From CAWJPW01 sp963844845 (GTDB lineage: Bacteria; Acidobacteriota; Thermoanaerobaculia; Thermoanaerobaculales; Sulfomarinibacteraceae), in contig CAWJPW010000003.1 of the NCBI GenBank assembly GCA_963844845.1, forward strand, positions 558,001 to 622,000: a DNA stretch of 64,000 bases, read 5' to 3'. The notes beneath the pieces were generated by a model. The model was not told the DNA's origin and made no database searches. It saw nothing but the letters and a program-made list of their open reading frames with translations. Position 1 is the stretch's first letter, and every line of letters begins with the position of its first letter. Below, in pieces: positions 52,831 through 61,056 of this stretch. Made by a program: the position numbers and the translations under genes.

Positions 52831-55800
52831 TCAGGGTGCTCCCACCACCGTCGACCACCCTTCGGAGCCGCCGCGCTCGAAGCCGTCGAAGAACACCGTC
52901 GTGCACAGGCTGAGGGCCCGCCGGAGCACAGCCTCGCGGGCCGCGGCGTCGGGCAGCGCCTCGAAGGGGAAGCCCAGGTACAGCGCAGCGCCGGCTCCGA
53001 GGTTCGAGACCGCAGCGCTGCCTCCGTCACCGGTGAACGCACTGCGCGCCGTGGTTGCCGGGACCAGGAGATCACTGGTGTCGGCAAAGCCGTAGGCGAG
53101 GGTGTACGGACCGAGGCCGCTGAACAGCGCCTCGTGCCCCGACACCGTGGCCTGTCCCACGTCGGAGGTGCCGGCGGCGACGCCGAGGTAGGCGGTCATG
53201 AAGCCGGTGGGCTGGTCGTGGCCGGGACCGCCGCGGTCGTAGAGGTAGTCCTGGCTCGACAGCACGAGGCAGCCGCCGGCATCGAGGAAGGCCGCCAGGG
53301 CCGTCTCGCCGGCGCTCCCGGGGCCGGCGGCACCGCCCACCGCGTCGCCGGTGAACCACACGACCACAGGGTAGGACGTCAGCTCGCCCACGTCGGGCTC
53401 GCTGTCGGTGCCGCCCGTGGGCCACACGTCCCAGCTCGTGCCGATCGTGGCGAGGGCGGCCTCGTAGGCGCTGCGGACGTCGGGTGTGTCGTCATCGTCG
53501 TCCACCAGCAGGAGGTCGCTGCGAAGCGCGAACCCGGCGGTGCAGGCCGTGTCGGCGACGAGCGTGACCTCGCCATCGCCGCAGTCGGCGTCGCCGCCGA
53601 AGCCGACGAAGCGCGAGCCGCCCGCCGGCGTGGCCCCCAGAGTGACGGTGGTGCCGTCGTCGTAGCTCTCGCTGCAGTCGCTGCCGCAGTCGATGCCGGC
53701 AGGCGCGCTGACCACCACGCCGGCGCCGGTGCCCTCGAGGGTGACCCCCAGCGTCCAGTGTGGCTCGCACGCGTCGCCGATCCCATCACTGTCGCTGTCG
53801 GCCTGGTCCGGGTTGGCGTCGTCCGGGCAGTTGTCGGCCACTCCGGCGTAGTCGTCGGGGACCCCGTCGCCGTCGCTGTCGAGGGGAGCGAGAAGCCCAT
53901 AGGTCGAGAACCCCGCGAGCGCCCCCGTGCAGGTGGCGGTGAAGGTCCCGACGGGCTTCTCAGCGACCGAGCAGGAGCTTCCCGGCACGGTGGTGAAGCT
54001 GCCGCCGGGGTCCTCGTGGTAAAGATTGAGCTCGCTGCGCTGGTCGGCGTCGAGGCTGCTCACGTCGAGGCGAACCGTGATCGCCACCGGCGAGCTGAAG
54101 ACGATCCCGTTCGGCGTCAGCTCGAAGAGGGCAACGGGTACCCCGAGCCCCGGCTCGGCCGCGGCCACGAGATCGACCTGGCCGGGTGGCAGCAGGCGTG
54201 TCACGGCGAGGGTGGCGTCGGCGGGCAGGTCGCCCGGCTCCACCTCGAGGCGCAGCGCGCCGTCGGCGGTCCACAGGGTGGCGCCGGCGGCCGCCGCCAC
54301 CTCAGCGGCGGCGTTGCCACCCCACCAGCAGCCGTCGAGTGAATCGGAGGGACAGGGGTCGCAGAGGTCGCCCTCACCGTCGCTGTCCGCGTCGTCCTGC
54401 CAGGGGTTGGGCACGGCCGGGCAGCTGTCGAGGCGGTCGACATGGCCGTCGCCGTCGCCGTCGGGCTCGCCGCGGACGCCCCACACGGAGGCGCCCGAGC
54501 CTCTCGTGGGCCACGCCAGTTGGCCGGCGCCGACGCCGCTGACACGAGCCGTGCCCGCCCACGTGGGGTCGACGGGGGAGGTGGTGGAGGACCAGTAGGT
54601 CGACTGCGACTGGACGCCGGTGAACGGGTGCCCCGCCGGCAACGCCGGGCTGAAGAGCGAGTAGTCGAGCAGGGTCGTGATCTCGTTCAGGTTGGGTACT
54701 CTCCAGTCGTCGTGGCCGCCGACAGAGGGGTCGTTGAGCTGGGTCTCGATCACCTCGAAGGCGTCGGCCCACACCACCTCGGTGCCGGAGAGGTTGGCGT
54801 CGGTGGTCCACTCCAACCCGGTGAGGCGGTCACGTACCACCGGCCCGCTCACCGGGGTGGAGCCGTCGGGGTTGGTGAAGCGCGGGTCGGGCCAGGGGAC
54901 ACCGGCCTGTACGGCACCGTCCTGGTAGCGGTAGTACTTAGTGGTGCAGCCGATCACCGTGCCGGCCTGGTCGTAGCACTGGTTCTGGCCGCTCTGCCGT
55001 ACCGGCGCCGGGGCCCTGGTACCGCCCCGCACCGGCAGGAAGGTGCGGTTGCTGGTCTCCGTCTTCGCAGAGCTCAACGCCTGGCCGTAGATGTCGACCA
55101 TCCACGCGTTGGCGGGCTGGTGGGCACACGACGTGGAGGTCCACAGTTGGGCGAAGTTGCCGTCGGTGTTGACGAACCCGTACCCGGCCAGCCAGCTCGG
55201 GAGGTTGGGCTCGGCCGCGTGGTACAGCGACCGCATCTCGAGGACGTTGGGCACCCGCCAGTCGTGGTAGCCGGCGAGGCCGGCGCCCTCGTCGAGCGTG
55301 CTCTCCACGTATTGGATCGAGTACAGCCAGAGCATGTGGTGGTAGCCGCTGAGCATGAAGTCACGCGCCCAGACGAGGCCGGTGAGGCGGTCCTCGACGA
55401 CATCGGTGGAGGGGTTGCCGTCGCAGTCCGTCGACTGGTCGGGACAGAGGCCGGCGCCATCGGCATGGACAACGCGGAAGCGGTTGGCCGGCCACGCGAC
55501 GCCTGCCTGGATGTCGCCGTCGTCGCCCGTGGCGTAGCCCGTCACCTGGCCGGTGCGGGGCACGGCGATAGCGCCCGCCACCATCGTGTCGTGGGAGGTT
55601 TCGTCATTGCCCTGCACCAGGTCCGTGGCATCGCTGACCACGGCCGCCCGGGCCGTGATGGTGCCGGCTGCTAGGGGAGCCGTCGCCGTGACGGAGAGCG
55701 TCATCGTTCCAGACATCGCCAGGGCGTCGAGCTCGCAGCGGATCACCGGTCCCTCCACCGTGCAGCTGCCGTCGTCGGGGACCGCCGACGCCACGGCGAC

Positions 55801-57144
55801 GTGGGGATCGAGCCAGAGGGTCGCGACCACGTCGGTGGCGGTGTCCGGGCCGGCGTTGGCGACCACCAGCTCGTAGGCGAGGCTGCCGCCGGCGGCCACG
55901 GGCTCGGGCGCGGCGCTCACCGTCACGCCGAGGTCAGCGACCTGGGCCCCGCCGCCGCCGCCGCCGCGCACCGGCCACACCAGGTTGCTCTCACTCTTGA
56001 GGGTGGCCTCGTTGCTGCCGACGTACAGCTGGCCGGTGAAGGCGCGATCGGCGATTCCGACAACGGTAGTCGATGTCCAGATCGTCCAGCTCGCGAGCCC
56101 CACGAAGCGTGCGAGCGCCTCGGCCGGCTGTGCCGGGTTCTCCTGGGAGAAGTCGATCAGGCTGTGCACCTCGGTCCGATTGGGGACGCGCCAGTCGTCG
56201 TAGCCGGCGGTGTAGTCCGCGCAACCGAACGAGCCCGGATCGCCCGTGAACGACGCGACGCGCGCCGGCGCCTGGTCCCACACCGCGCCGCCCAGGCAGT
56301 CCACGTCCTTGAGCCAGGTGAGGCCGGTGAGCTCGTCGGTGATCGTGCCGTCGCCGTTGTCGGTGAAGCGCGGCGTCGGCCACGCCACTCCCCACTGCAG
56401 CTCGCCGTCGTACCCCGTGCCGGTGCAGTCGATGGGACCACTCCCGTCAGCGCAGGTGGTCTGCCCGGTGGCCCACAGGTTGGCCGGGAAAGAGGGATTC
56501 GCCGCTCCCTTGGCACCGCCCCGAACCGGCAGCACGCCGAACAGCGTGTCCACACCCTGCACTCCAAAGGTGTGGAACGTGAGGCAGCCCGCCCAGGCCC
56601 CCGTCGGGTCGCCGGCGAAGGCGGTGGACGACCATGCCCAGACCGGCGCGCCGTCGAAACCCTCCGCATCCAGCCAAGCGCCGCTGTCGGCCACCTGGAG
56701 GTTGGCCAGGCTCTCGAGTTCGTTGACGTTGGGTAGCCGCCAGTCGCTGTGGAGGCCCGAGTAGCCGCTGCAGCCGGCGCCGGTGGGGTCGGCGTTGAAC
56801 GCCGCCACCGCGGCCAGCGCCCCTTGCCAGGACGCGGTGCCCAGGCAATCGGTGTCGGCGAGCCAGACGAGGCCGGTGAGCTCGTCGGTGAGGGTGCCGT
56901 CACCGTTGGCGGTGAACCTCGGCGTCGGCCAGGCGACCCCGGCTCGCAGGTCGCCGTCCTGCCCGGTGCCGGTGCACGGCACGATCGCCCCGCTGGCGTC
57001 CCAGCAGCTCGCTTGCCCGGTCTGCGGCAGGTCGACGGTGCCGGCGGACGACGTTCCGGCTACGAGAACCGTGGTCATGAGGATGAGCCCGACAGCACGG
57101 ATGGTGTCGGACCCGATGCAGCCACGCGAGCTCCAGGATGCCAT
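52831..57144 (-). CDS. Giant secreted protein with DUF1566 repeats and mosaic domains
   Basis: A 1437-residue exported protein. After a signal peptide it has four DUF1566-type repeats, recognisable by motifs such as TDELTGLVWL, DWRLPNVNELESL, DDWRVPNRTEVHSLI and HDWRVPNVLEMRSLY. A DUF11-like domain sits between the second and third (SAAPEPVAAGGSLAYELVVA). Further on are two thrombospondin type-3-like calcium repeats (DGDGDGHVDRLDSCP, DSDGDGVPDDY), a glycine-bulge repeat domain (GTTVTLGATPAGGSRFVGFG) and a flavodoxin-like fold (VVVWFTGDAVGG). The C-terminal tag is VFFDGFERGGSEGWSTVVG. The chosen ATG has GGAGG five bases upstream. A cell-surface or extracellular role is likely; no enzyme motif is visible. 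Confidence 0.85.
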   Translation of the reverse strand: MASWSSRGCIGSDTIRAVGLILMTTVLVAGTSSAGTVDLPQTGQASCWDASGAIVPCTGTGQDGDLRAGVAWPTPRFTANGDGTLTDELTGLVWLADTDCLGTASWQGALAAVAAFNADPTGAGCSGYSGLHSDWRLPNVNELESLANLQVADSGAWLDAEGFDGAPVWAWSSTAFAGDPTGAWAGCLTFHTFGVQGVDTLFGVLPVRGGAKGAANPSFPANLWATGQTTCADGSGPIDCTGTGYDGELQWGVAWPTPRFTDNGDGTITDELTGLTWLKDVDCLGGAVWDQAPARVASFTGDPGSFGCADYTAGYDDWRVPNRTEVHSLIDFSQENPAQPAEALARFVGLASWTIWTSTTVVGIADRAFTGQLYVGSNEATLKSESNLVWPVRGGGGGGAQVADLGVTVSAAPEPVAAGGSLAYELVVANAGPDTATDVVATLWLDPHVAVASAVPDDGSCTVEGPVIRCELDALAMSGTMTLSVTATAPLAAGTITARAAVVSDATDLVQGNDETSHDTMVAGAIAVPRTGQVTGYATGDDGDIQAGVAWPANRFRVVHADGAGLCPDQSTDCDGNPSTDVVEDRLTGLVWARDFMLSGYHHMLWLYSIQYVESTLDEGAGLAGYHDWRVPNVLEMRSLYHAAEPNLPSWLAGYGFVNTDGNFAQLWTSTSCAHQPANAWMVDIYGQALSSAKTETSNRTFLPVRGGTRAPAPVRQSGQNQCYDQAGTVIGCTTKYYRYQDGAVQAGVPWPDPRFTNPDGSTPVSGPVVRDRLTGLEWTTDANLSGTEVVWADAFEVIETQLNDPSVGGHDDWRVPNLNEITTLLDYSLFSPALPAGHPFTGVQSQSTYWSSTTSPVDPTWAGTARVSGVGAGQLAWPTRGSGASVWGVRGEPDGDGDGHVDRLDSCPAVPNPWQDDADSDGEGDLCDPCPSDSLDGCWWGGNAAAEVAAAAGATLWTADGALRLEVEPGDLPADATLAVTRLLPPGQVDLVAAAEPGLGVPVALFELTPNGIVFSSPVAITVRLDVSSLDADQRSELNLYHEDPGGSFTTVPGSSCSVAEKPVGTFTATCTGALAGFSTYGLLAPLDSDGDGVPDDYAGVADNCPDDANPDQADSDSDGIGDACEPHWTLGVTLEGTGAGVVVSAPAGIDCGSDCSESYDDGTTVTLGATPAGGSRFVGFGGDADCGDGEVTLVADTACTAGFALRSDLLLVDDDDDTPDVRSAYEAALATIGTSWDVWPTGGTDSEPDVGELTSYPVVVWFTGDAVGGAAGPGSAGETALAAFLDAGGCLVLSSQDYLYDRGGPGHDQPTGFMTAYLGVAAGTSDVGQATVSGHEALFSGLGPYTLAYGFADTSDLLVPATTARSAFTGDGGSAAVSNLGAGAALYLGFPFEALPDAAAREAVLRRALSLCTTVFFDGFERGGSEGWSTVVGAP

Positions 57145-57653
57145 GTGGACCTCCCATCGATCGGCTGGCCGCGGAGCCGGAGCCCCGCGAATCAGGGGTC
57201 TCAGCAACACCGTCCCTGCTGCGTCCTGGTTACGGTGCGAAGCTGCTCAGTTGATCCGCCGTCACGCGGTGTGTGCATGGGAGAAGTGTACTACTTGGTT
57301 GTGAACTTGCGTACAAAGTCATTGGGTAGGGTCCCGGGACGGGTACACGAGCTGTGTCCGTCCAGGTGGTGCCAGAGGGGAGGGGGCCACGGCCGGTTGT
57401 GATCGTCACGGCCGTCCCCCGAGGGGGGCGCCGTGGGCCCCAGGTGGGTGCTGGTGCGAGGAACGCCGTCTCGCGGCGCCGAGCCTGCTCGTCTTCCAGT
57501 TCGCAACGTGTGCGTTGTGAAGGCGCGCCGACGTGCGCCTTTTCGCGATGGGACCATCGCGGCCCGCCGATTGACCGGAAGGCTCGCCTGGCCGCCGGCT
57601 CCCGCTCCTCGTCGCGCCTGCTGGCGGTTGGCCCGCTGCTGCGGGCACGCAGG
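57145..57653 (-). other. Intergenic region between two minus-strand giants
   Basis: About 510 bp. The right part carries two hairpins (listed separately); the left part should hold the promoter of the DUF1566 gene. AT-rich pieces with TTGTAC and TACACT are too far apart to be convincing. No coding signal. Confidence 0.35.
57520..57561 (+). terminator. Two adjacent hairpins
   Basis: AAGGCGC/GCGCCTT followed by TTTT, then CGCGATGG/CCATCGCG. On the plus strand the first is a good intrinsic terminator, but no plus-strand gene precedes it. It may instead end a short unannotated RNA. Confidence 0.45.
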
Positions 57654-59846
57654 TCAGCGCAGCGTGACCAGCATGCGGATCGACCCCGAGCCCGCGGGCA
57701 ACGCCTCGAGCGCCTTGCCGATGATCGTGCCGGGATACGCCCAGACCGCCCGCTCCGCGGTTCCCGGCTCGCTTCCGGGCGTCAGCAGGTCGCCGGGCCG
57801 GATTGGACCCGACGCCGCGGAGACCCTGACCTCGACGATCCCGAGGATGGCCACGGGTACCTTGCCGGCATTGCCGTCTGCATCGATCGCTGCTCCGCCG
57901 ACGATGGACGGCTTGTCGGAGACGACCCCCATGACCGCGCGGGCGCGCATCGACGTTGCAGGCTCGAGACGGCCGTCGTCGCCGATCCCCACCACGGTCC
58001 CGGGCGTCAGCTCACCCTTCACCGGGTACATCTCGGCGAAGTCGGCGCCTCCGGAGTGGAACGACCCGTCGGCGTAGACCTGGCCGTCGTGGGTGACCTT
58101 CCACCGCACCCCCACCGCGTGATCCCACACCTCGACGAGGTTCCCCGACCCCGTGCCCTTGACGACCATGGCGTTGCCCTGCTCGCTCCAGGCGTAGAGC
58201 CCGGGGCCGCTGCCGGTGTTCCAGCCGGTCACGCCGATGGCGCCGGTGCTTCCCGCCTGACCGTACACGCCCGATGCCCAGCCGCTGTTGCCCTGGGTCA
58301 CGCCCTTGACACCGTGTGCCCCCGAGCCGGTGGAGTGGTTGAACCCGAAGACGCCGGTTCCACCCGCCGAGTCCGCCCAGCCCCAGACACCGTAGGTCGT
58401 CCCGCCGGTGCCGGTGGCTGCCCCCTGGACACCGGTGTACAGCGCCTCACCGCGGACACCGATACCGCCGACACTGCTGCTGTGGCCCATCACCCCGTAC
58501 GTTGTTCCGCTGGTCGGGTTGGCACGACCATAGACACCGGCTGTACCTGATGTGACGGAGTTGGTGAAGCCCGTTACGCCATACGTCACACCGCTACTCG
58601 CGCCGCTGACACCAATCACGCCCGAAGCTTGTGCCGTGCTCGAAGCAGTGCTGCCAATCACACCAGCGCTTTTTCCCGAGCTGGCCTGGGCTACGCCAAC
58701 CACCCCGTAGCCACCCGTGGTGCTGTTGGTGAAGAACTGCCCCGCATTCCCAGATCCGTTCTGAATCACATCAAAGACATAGGAGGTCGTGCTGGCCGAA
58801 CCCATGTACGGCAACGTCAAGCCCCCGGCGTCGTCTCCGGCCCAGCTCACGGACGAGCCGTTGAACTTGAGTACCTGGCCGCTGGAGGCGCCCGAACCAC
58901 TGATCTTGGCGGTCGTCACGGCGGCGTTCGCGATCTTGGCCGAGGTTACCCCGCCGTTGGCGATGCTCAGGGTCACGTCGCCCGAGGTGCCGCCGCCGGT
59001 CAGACCGTCGCCGGCATTGACCGCGGTGATGTCCCCGCCTCCGGCCGTGCTCTGCGTCAGCTCGTACTCCATCTCCAGGGTCGACGGATCCTGGGAGATC
59101 GTTCCGTTGCCCACCATGGAGCCCATGGTCAGCACTCGGCCGCTGCCCGAGAGCACCTCGACGTCCAACCGCCCGCCGTCCACCGCGATCCCCGGACCCA
59201 GGTGGCTGAGGTTGAGCTGTATCGGCTGGTAGGGCGCGAGCGTGGAGATCTGCGACGCCTGCATCACGCCGTCACGGTCGTAGACGCTCACTCGGACCTG
59301 AGCGGTCCCGCCGGCGGTCTCCACCAGCGCGTAGTTGCAGCGGAAGCTGCCGTCCGCCGGCTGCGTGATGCCTGGGATCGAGGTCTTCTCCCCGGCCTGC
59401 AGCGCCAGTTTCGCGGGCATTCCCGCCAGGAACTGCCCCTGCGAGTCCGCCAGCCCGGCCGCCGTGAGGTTGTACGACCGCGCCGACACGACCACCTTCT
59501 GAGCGCTCTGGAAGTGCAGGGCTCCTTTGGCGTCGCCCAGGCCGAAGAGGTCCAAGAAGACGTCCCCCAGCTTGAGGGTCTCGTCCGGATCCACGGTCAC
59601 CGTCTGGGTCACGGGTGAGGGGTTGCTGGAATCCCTCACCAGGTAGCTGATGCTCACCTGTGCGGCCTGTGATCCCGGGTTGTGGATCCATACCGTGGCA
59701 TACCACTGGGAGCCGTTGGCGCCCGGCGTACGTGCCACCGACGGCAGCCACAGGTCCGTTCCCCGTGCCCCGGCCCATGCTCCGGCGGCCGTCAGCGCGA
59801 ACAGAATAAACAACCCCCACCGTTTCGCGAGAACCGCACGCTTCAT
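57654..59846 (-). CDS. Secreted 'PGANG' protein with glycine-rich repeats and tail-fibre-like end
   Basis: A 730-residue exported protein. A signal peptide is followed by the domain LPSVARTPGANGSQWYATVW (to about residue 250), related to the C-terminal domain of the secreted protein at 33-36 kb. Then come glycine-rich, short repeats with GVYGxxxxSxxIGVxG character (~300-560; for example GTGVFGFNHSTGSG) and a C-terminal GGADFAEMYPVKGELTPGTV domain with ARAVMGVVSDKPSIVGG and SGPIRPGDLLT, as in phage-tail-fibre-like head proteins and their bacterial relatives. GGAGG lies five bases before the ATG. It is probably a surface adhesin or appendage part. Confidence 0.8.
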   Translation of the reverse strand: MKRAVLAKRWGLFILFALTAAGAWAGARGTDLWLPSVARTPGANGSQWYATVWIHNPGSQAAQVSISYLVRDSSNPSPVTQTVTVDPDETLKLGDVFLDLFGLGDAKGALHFQSAQKVVVSARSYNLTAAGLADSQGQFLAGMPAKLALQAGEKTSIPGITQPADGSFRCNYALVETAGGTAQVRVSVYDRDGVMQASQISTLAPYQPIQLNLSHLGPGIAVDGGRLDVEVLSGSGRVLTMGSMVGNGTISQDPSTLEMEYELTQSTAGGGDITAVNAGDGLTGGGTSGDVTLSIANGGVTSAKIANAAVTTAKISGSGASSGQVLKFNGSSVSWAGDDAGGLTLPYMGSASTTSYVFDVIQNGSGNAGQFFTNSTTGGYGVVGVAQASSGKSAGVIGSTASSTAQASGVIGVSGASSGVTYGVTGFTNSVTSGTAGVYGRANPTSGTTYGVMGHSSSVGGIGVRGEALYTGVQGAATGTGGTTYGVWGWADSAGGTGVFGFNHSTGSGAHGVKGVTQGNSGWASGVYGQAGSTGAIGVTGWNTGSGPGLYAWSEQGNAMVVKGTGSGNLVEVWDHAVGVRWKVTHDGQVYADGSFHSGGADFAEMYPVKGELTPGTVVGIGDDGRLEPATSMRARAVMGVVSDKPSIVGGAAIDADGNAGKVPVAILGIVEVRVSAASGPIRPGDLLTPGSEPGTAERAVWAYPGTIIGKALEALPAGSGSIRMLVTLR

Positions 59847-60321
59847 GACGACCTCCCTGTTCAATGCTCCGATTCTCCCAATCTATGTCCCCTCACCCCC
59901 GGGGGCAAAGAGGGGGTGTCTGACGGGATAGGCACGCCGGCTTCCGCGATGGGTGCCACCCTGTCACCGGCTGTGCTTCAATCGGGGGGGCGCCCCGCGC
60001 GAGCGTCGCGTCCCCGCCGCCGAAGAGGATGCTCAGAACCAGGCGGGTGACCGCGGGCTCCACGTCAGTGCCGCTCTCCTCGGCTTCGCCGACCACGAGC
60101 AGGCCGCCGGCGTTGGAGACGGCGCCGTGGCCGCAGTCGCCGTTGTCGCCACCAGGGGGATGCCGAGACCTCCGACACCCCCGACCCGGACTCCGCTACG
60201 GAGGCGTTGTCCCGGCGGTCCCCGGCGTTCTCGCTTCTGCGGCTCGGTCGCCATCGCCGCGCGCCACCTTCCGTTGGGTCACGCAGCCGGGGTCATGGGG
60301 CGCCGGCAGTCGAGCCGTCGG
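59847..60321 (-). other. Gene-free stretch with a possible gene remnant
   Basis: About 475 bp. From roughly 59990 to 60150 the minus strand reads with coding-like third-position GC (VVGEAEESGTDVEPAVTRLV, then LSILFGGGDA), but it has no recognisable start, length or family. It may be the remains of a degraded gene. A hairpin lies at 59894-59918. Confidence 0.35.
59894..59918. terminator. Hairpin CACCCCC/GGGGGTG
   Basis: A 7-bp perfect stem with an 11-base loop, about 50 bases upstream of the start of the minus-strand 'PGANG' gene. No T-run on either strand. It could be a terminator relic. Confidence 0.3.
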
Positions 60322-60612
60322 TCATGCGTCGGCGGGCTCGTTGAGCAGGTGGACGTCGCGCTGCGGGTACGGGATCGAGCAGCCGGCACTCTCGAGCCGC
60401 TCTTTGAGTGCGCGCGTGAGGTCGAACTTCAGCGCCCAGTAGTCGCTGCCCGCACACCGCGGCCGCACCACGATGTCCACCGACGAGTCGCAGAGGTTGG
60501 ACACGGCGACCTGTACCTCCGGCTCGGCATGCACCCGAGGGCCTGCGGCAACGACCTCGCGGATGGTGTCGACGGCGAGCTGGATGTCGTCGTCTCGGTA
60601 TATCTGGGCGGG
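60322..60612 (-). pseudogene. MscS mechanosensitive channel, 3' fragment
   Basis: About 95 codons match the C-terminal part of MscS-family channels: DDDIQLAVDTIREVV, then SNLCDSSVDIVVRPRC (as in 'DSSVxLxVRPW'), DYWALKFDLTRALKERLESA and SIPYPQRDVHL, the hallmark IPFPQRDVHL ending. The stop is intact, but everything upstream of the first motif, including all membrane helices, is missing from any frame before it; the codons before it (SPPRASPAQ...) look unrelated. It is therefore a 5'-truncated remnant. Confidence 0.75.
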
Positions 60613-61056
60613 CGACGCCCTGGGGGGCTCGACCCTGGAGAACGGAGAGCTTCTCGCAGCCGCCCTGGACCGGATTCCTGAAGGCGGACAGGAAAGCGCG
60701 ATTCTCCACACGTGGGGTGTGCCGTTGCGGGGGCCGAAACCCGCCCGATGATCGGCATCGGCGGCGGGCGCGACGATGGAACGAGTCTGGTGGTGTTCCC
60801 TGGGCTCCCCCTGCTTGGTTCTTCGTGGTGGAGCTCGCTGCGCTGGGAGGTTGAGCTGGGAGTTGACGTCACACAGGAGAGGTCCCGCCCACCCGGCGGG
60901 GCCTTCCCGCGTCGCTCAGATTCACTCGCGACGACCTCCCGTGCCACGCTCGTGCTCGACGTCGCGGCAGCTTTGCCGCGTTGCCGGAGGATCAGGCCGG
61001 ACGGACACAGGCTCCAGGAACCTTCGCCTGTGCCGAGGCTGTCGCGAGGCGATGGA
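60613..61056. other. Gene-free stretch beside the MscS fragment
   Basis: About 440 bp. No start, domain or promoter was recognised. Together with the MscS fragment and the region to its left, it looks like an island of decayed genes between two secreted-protein genes. Confidence 0.35.
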
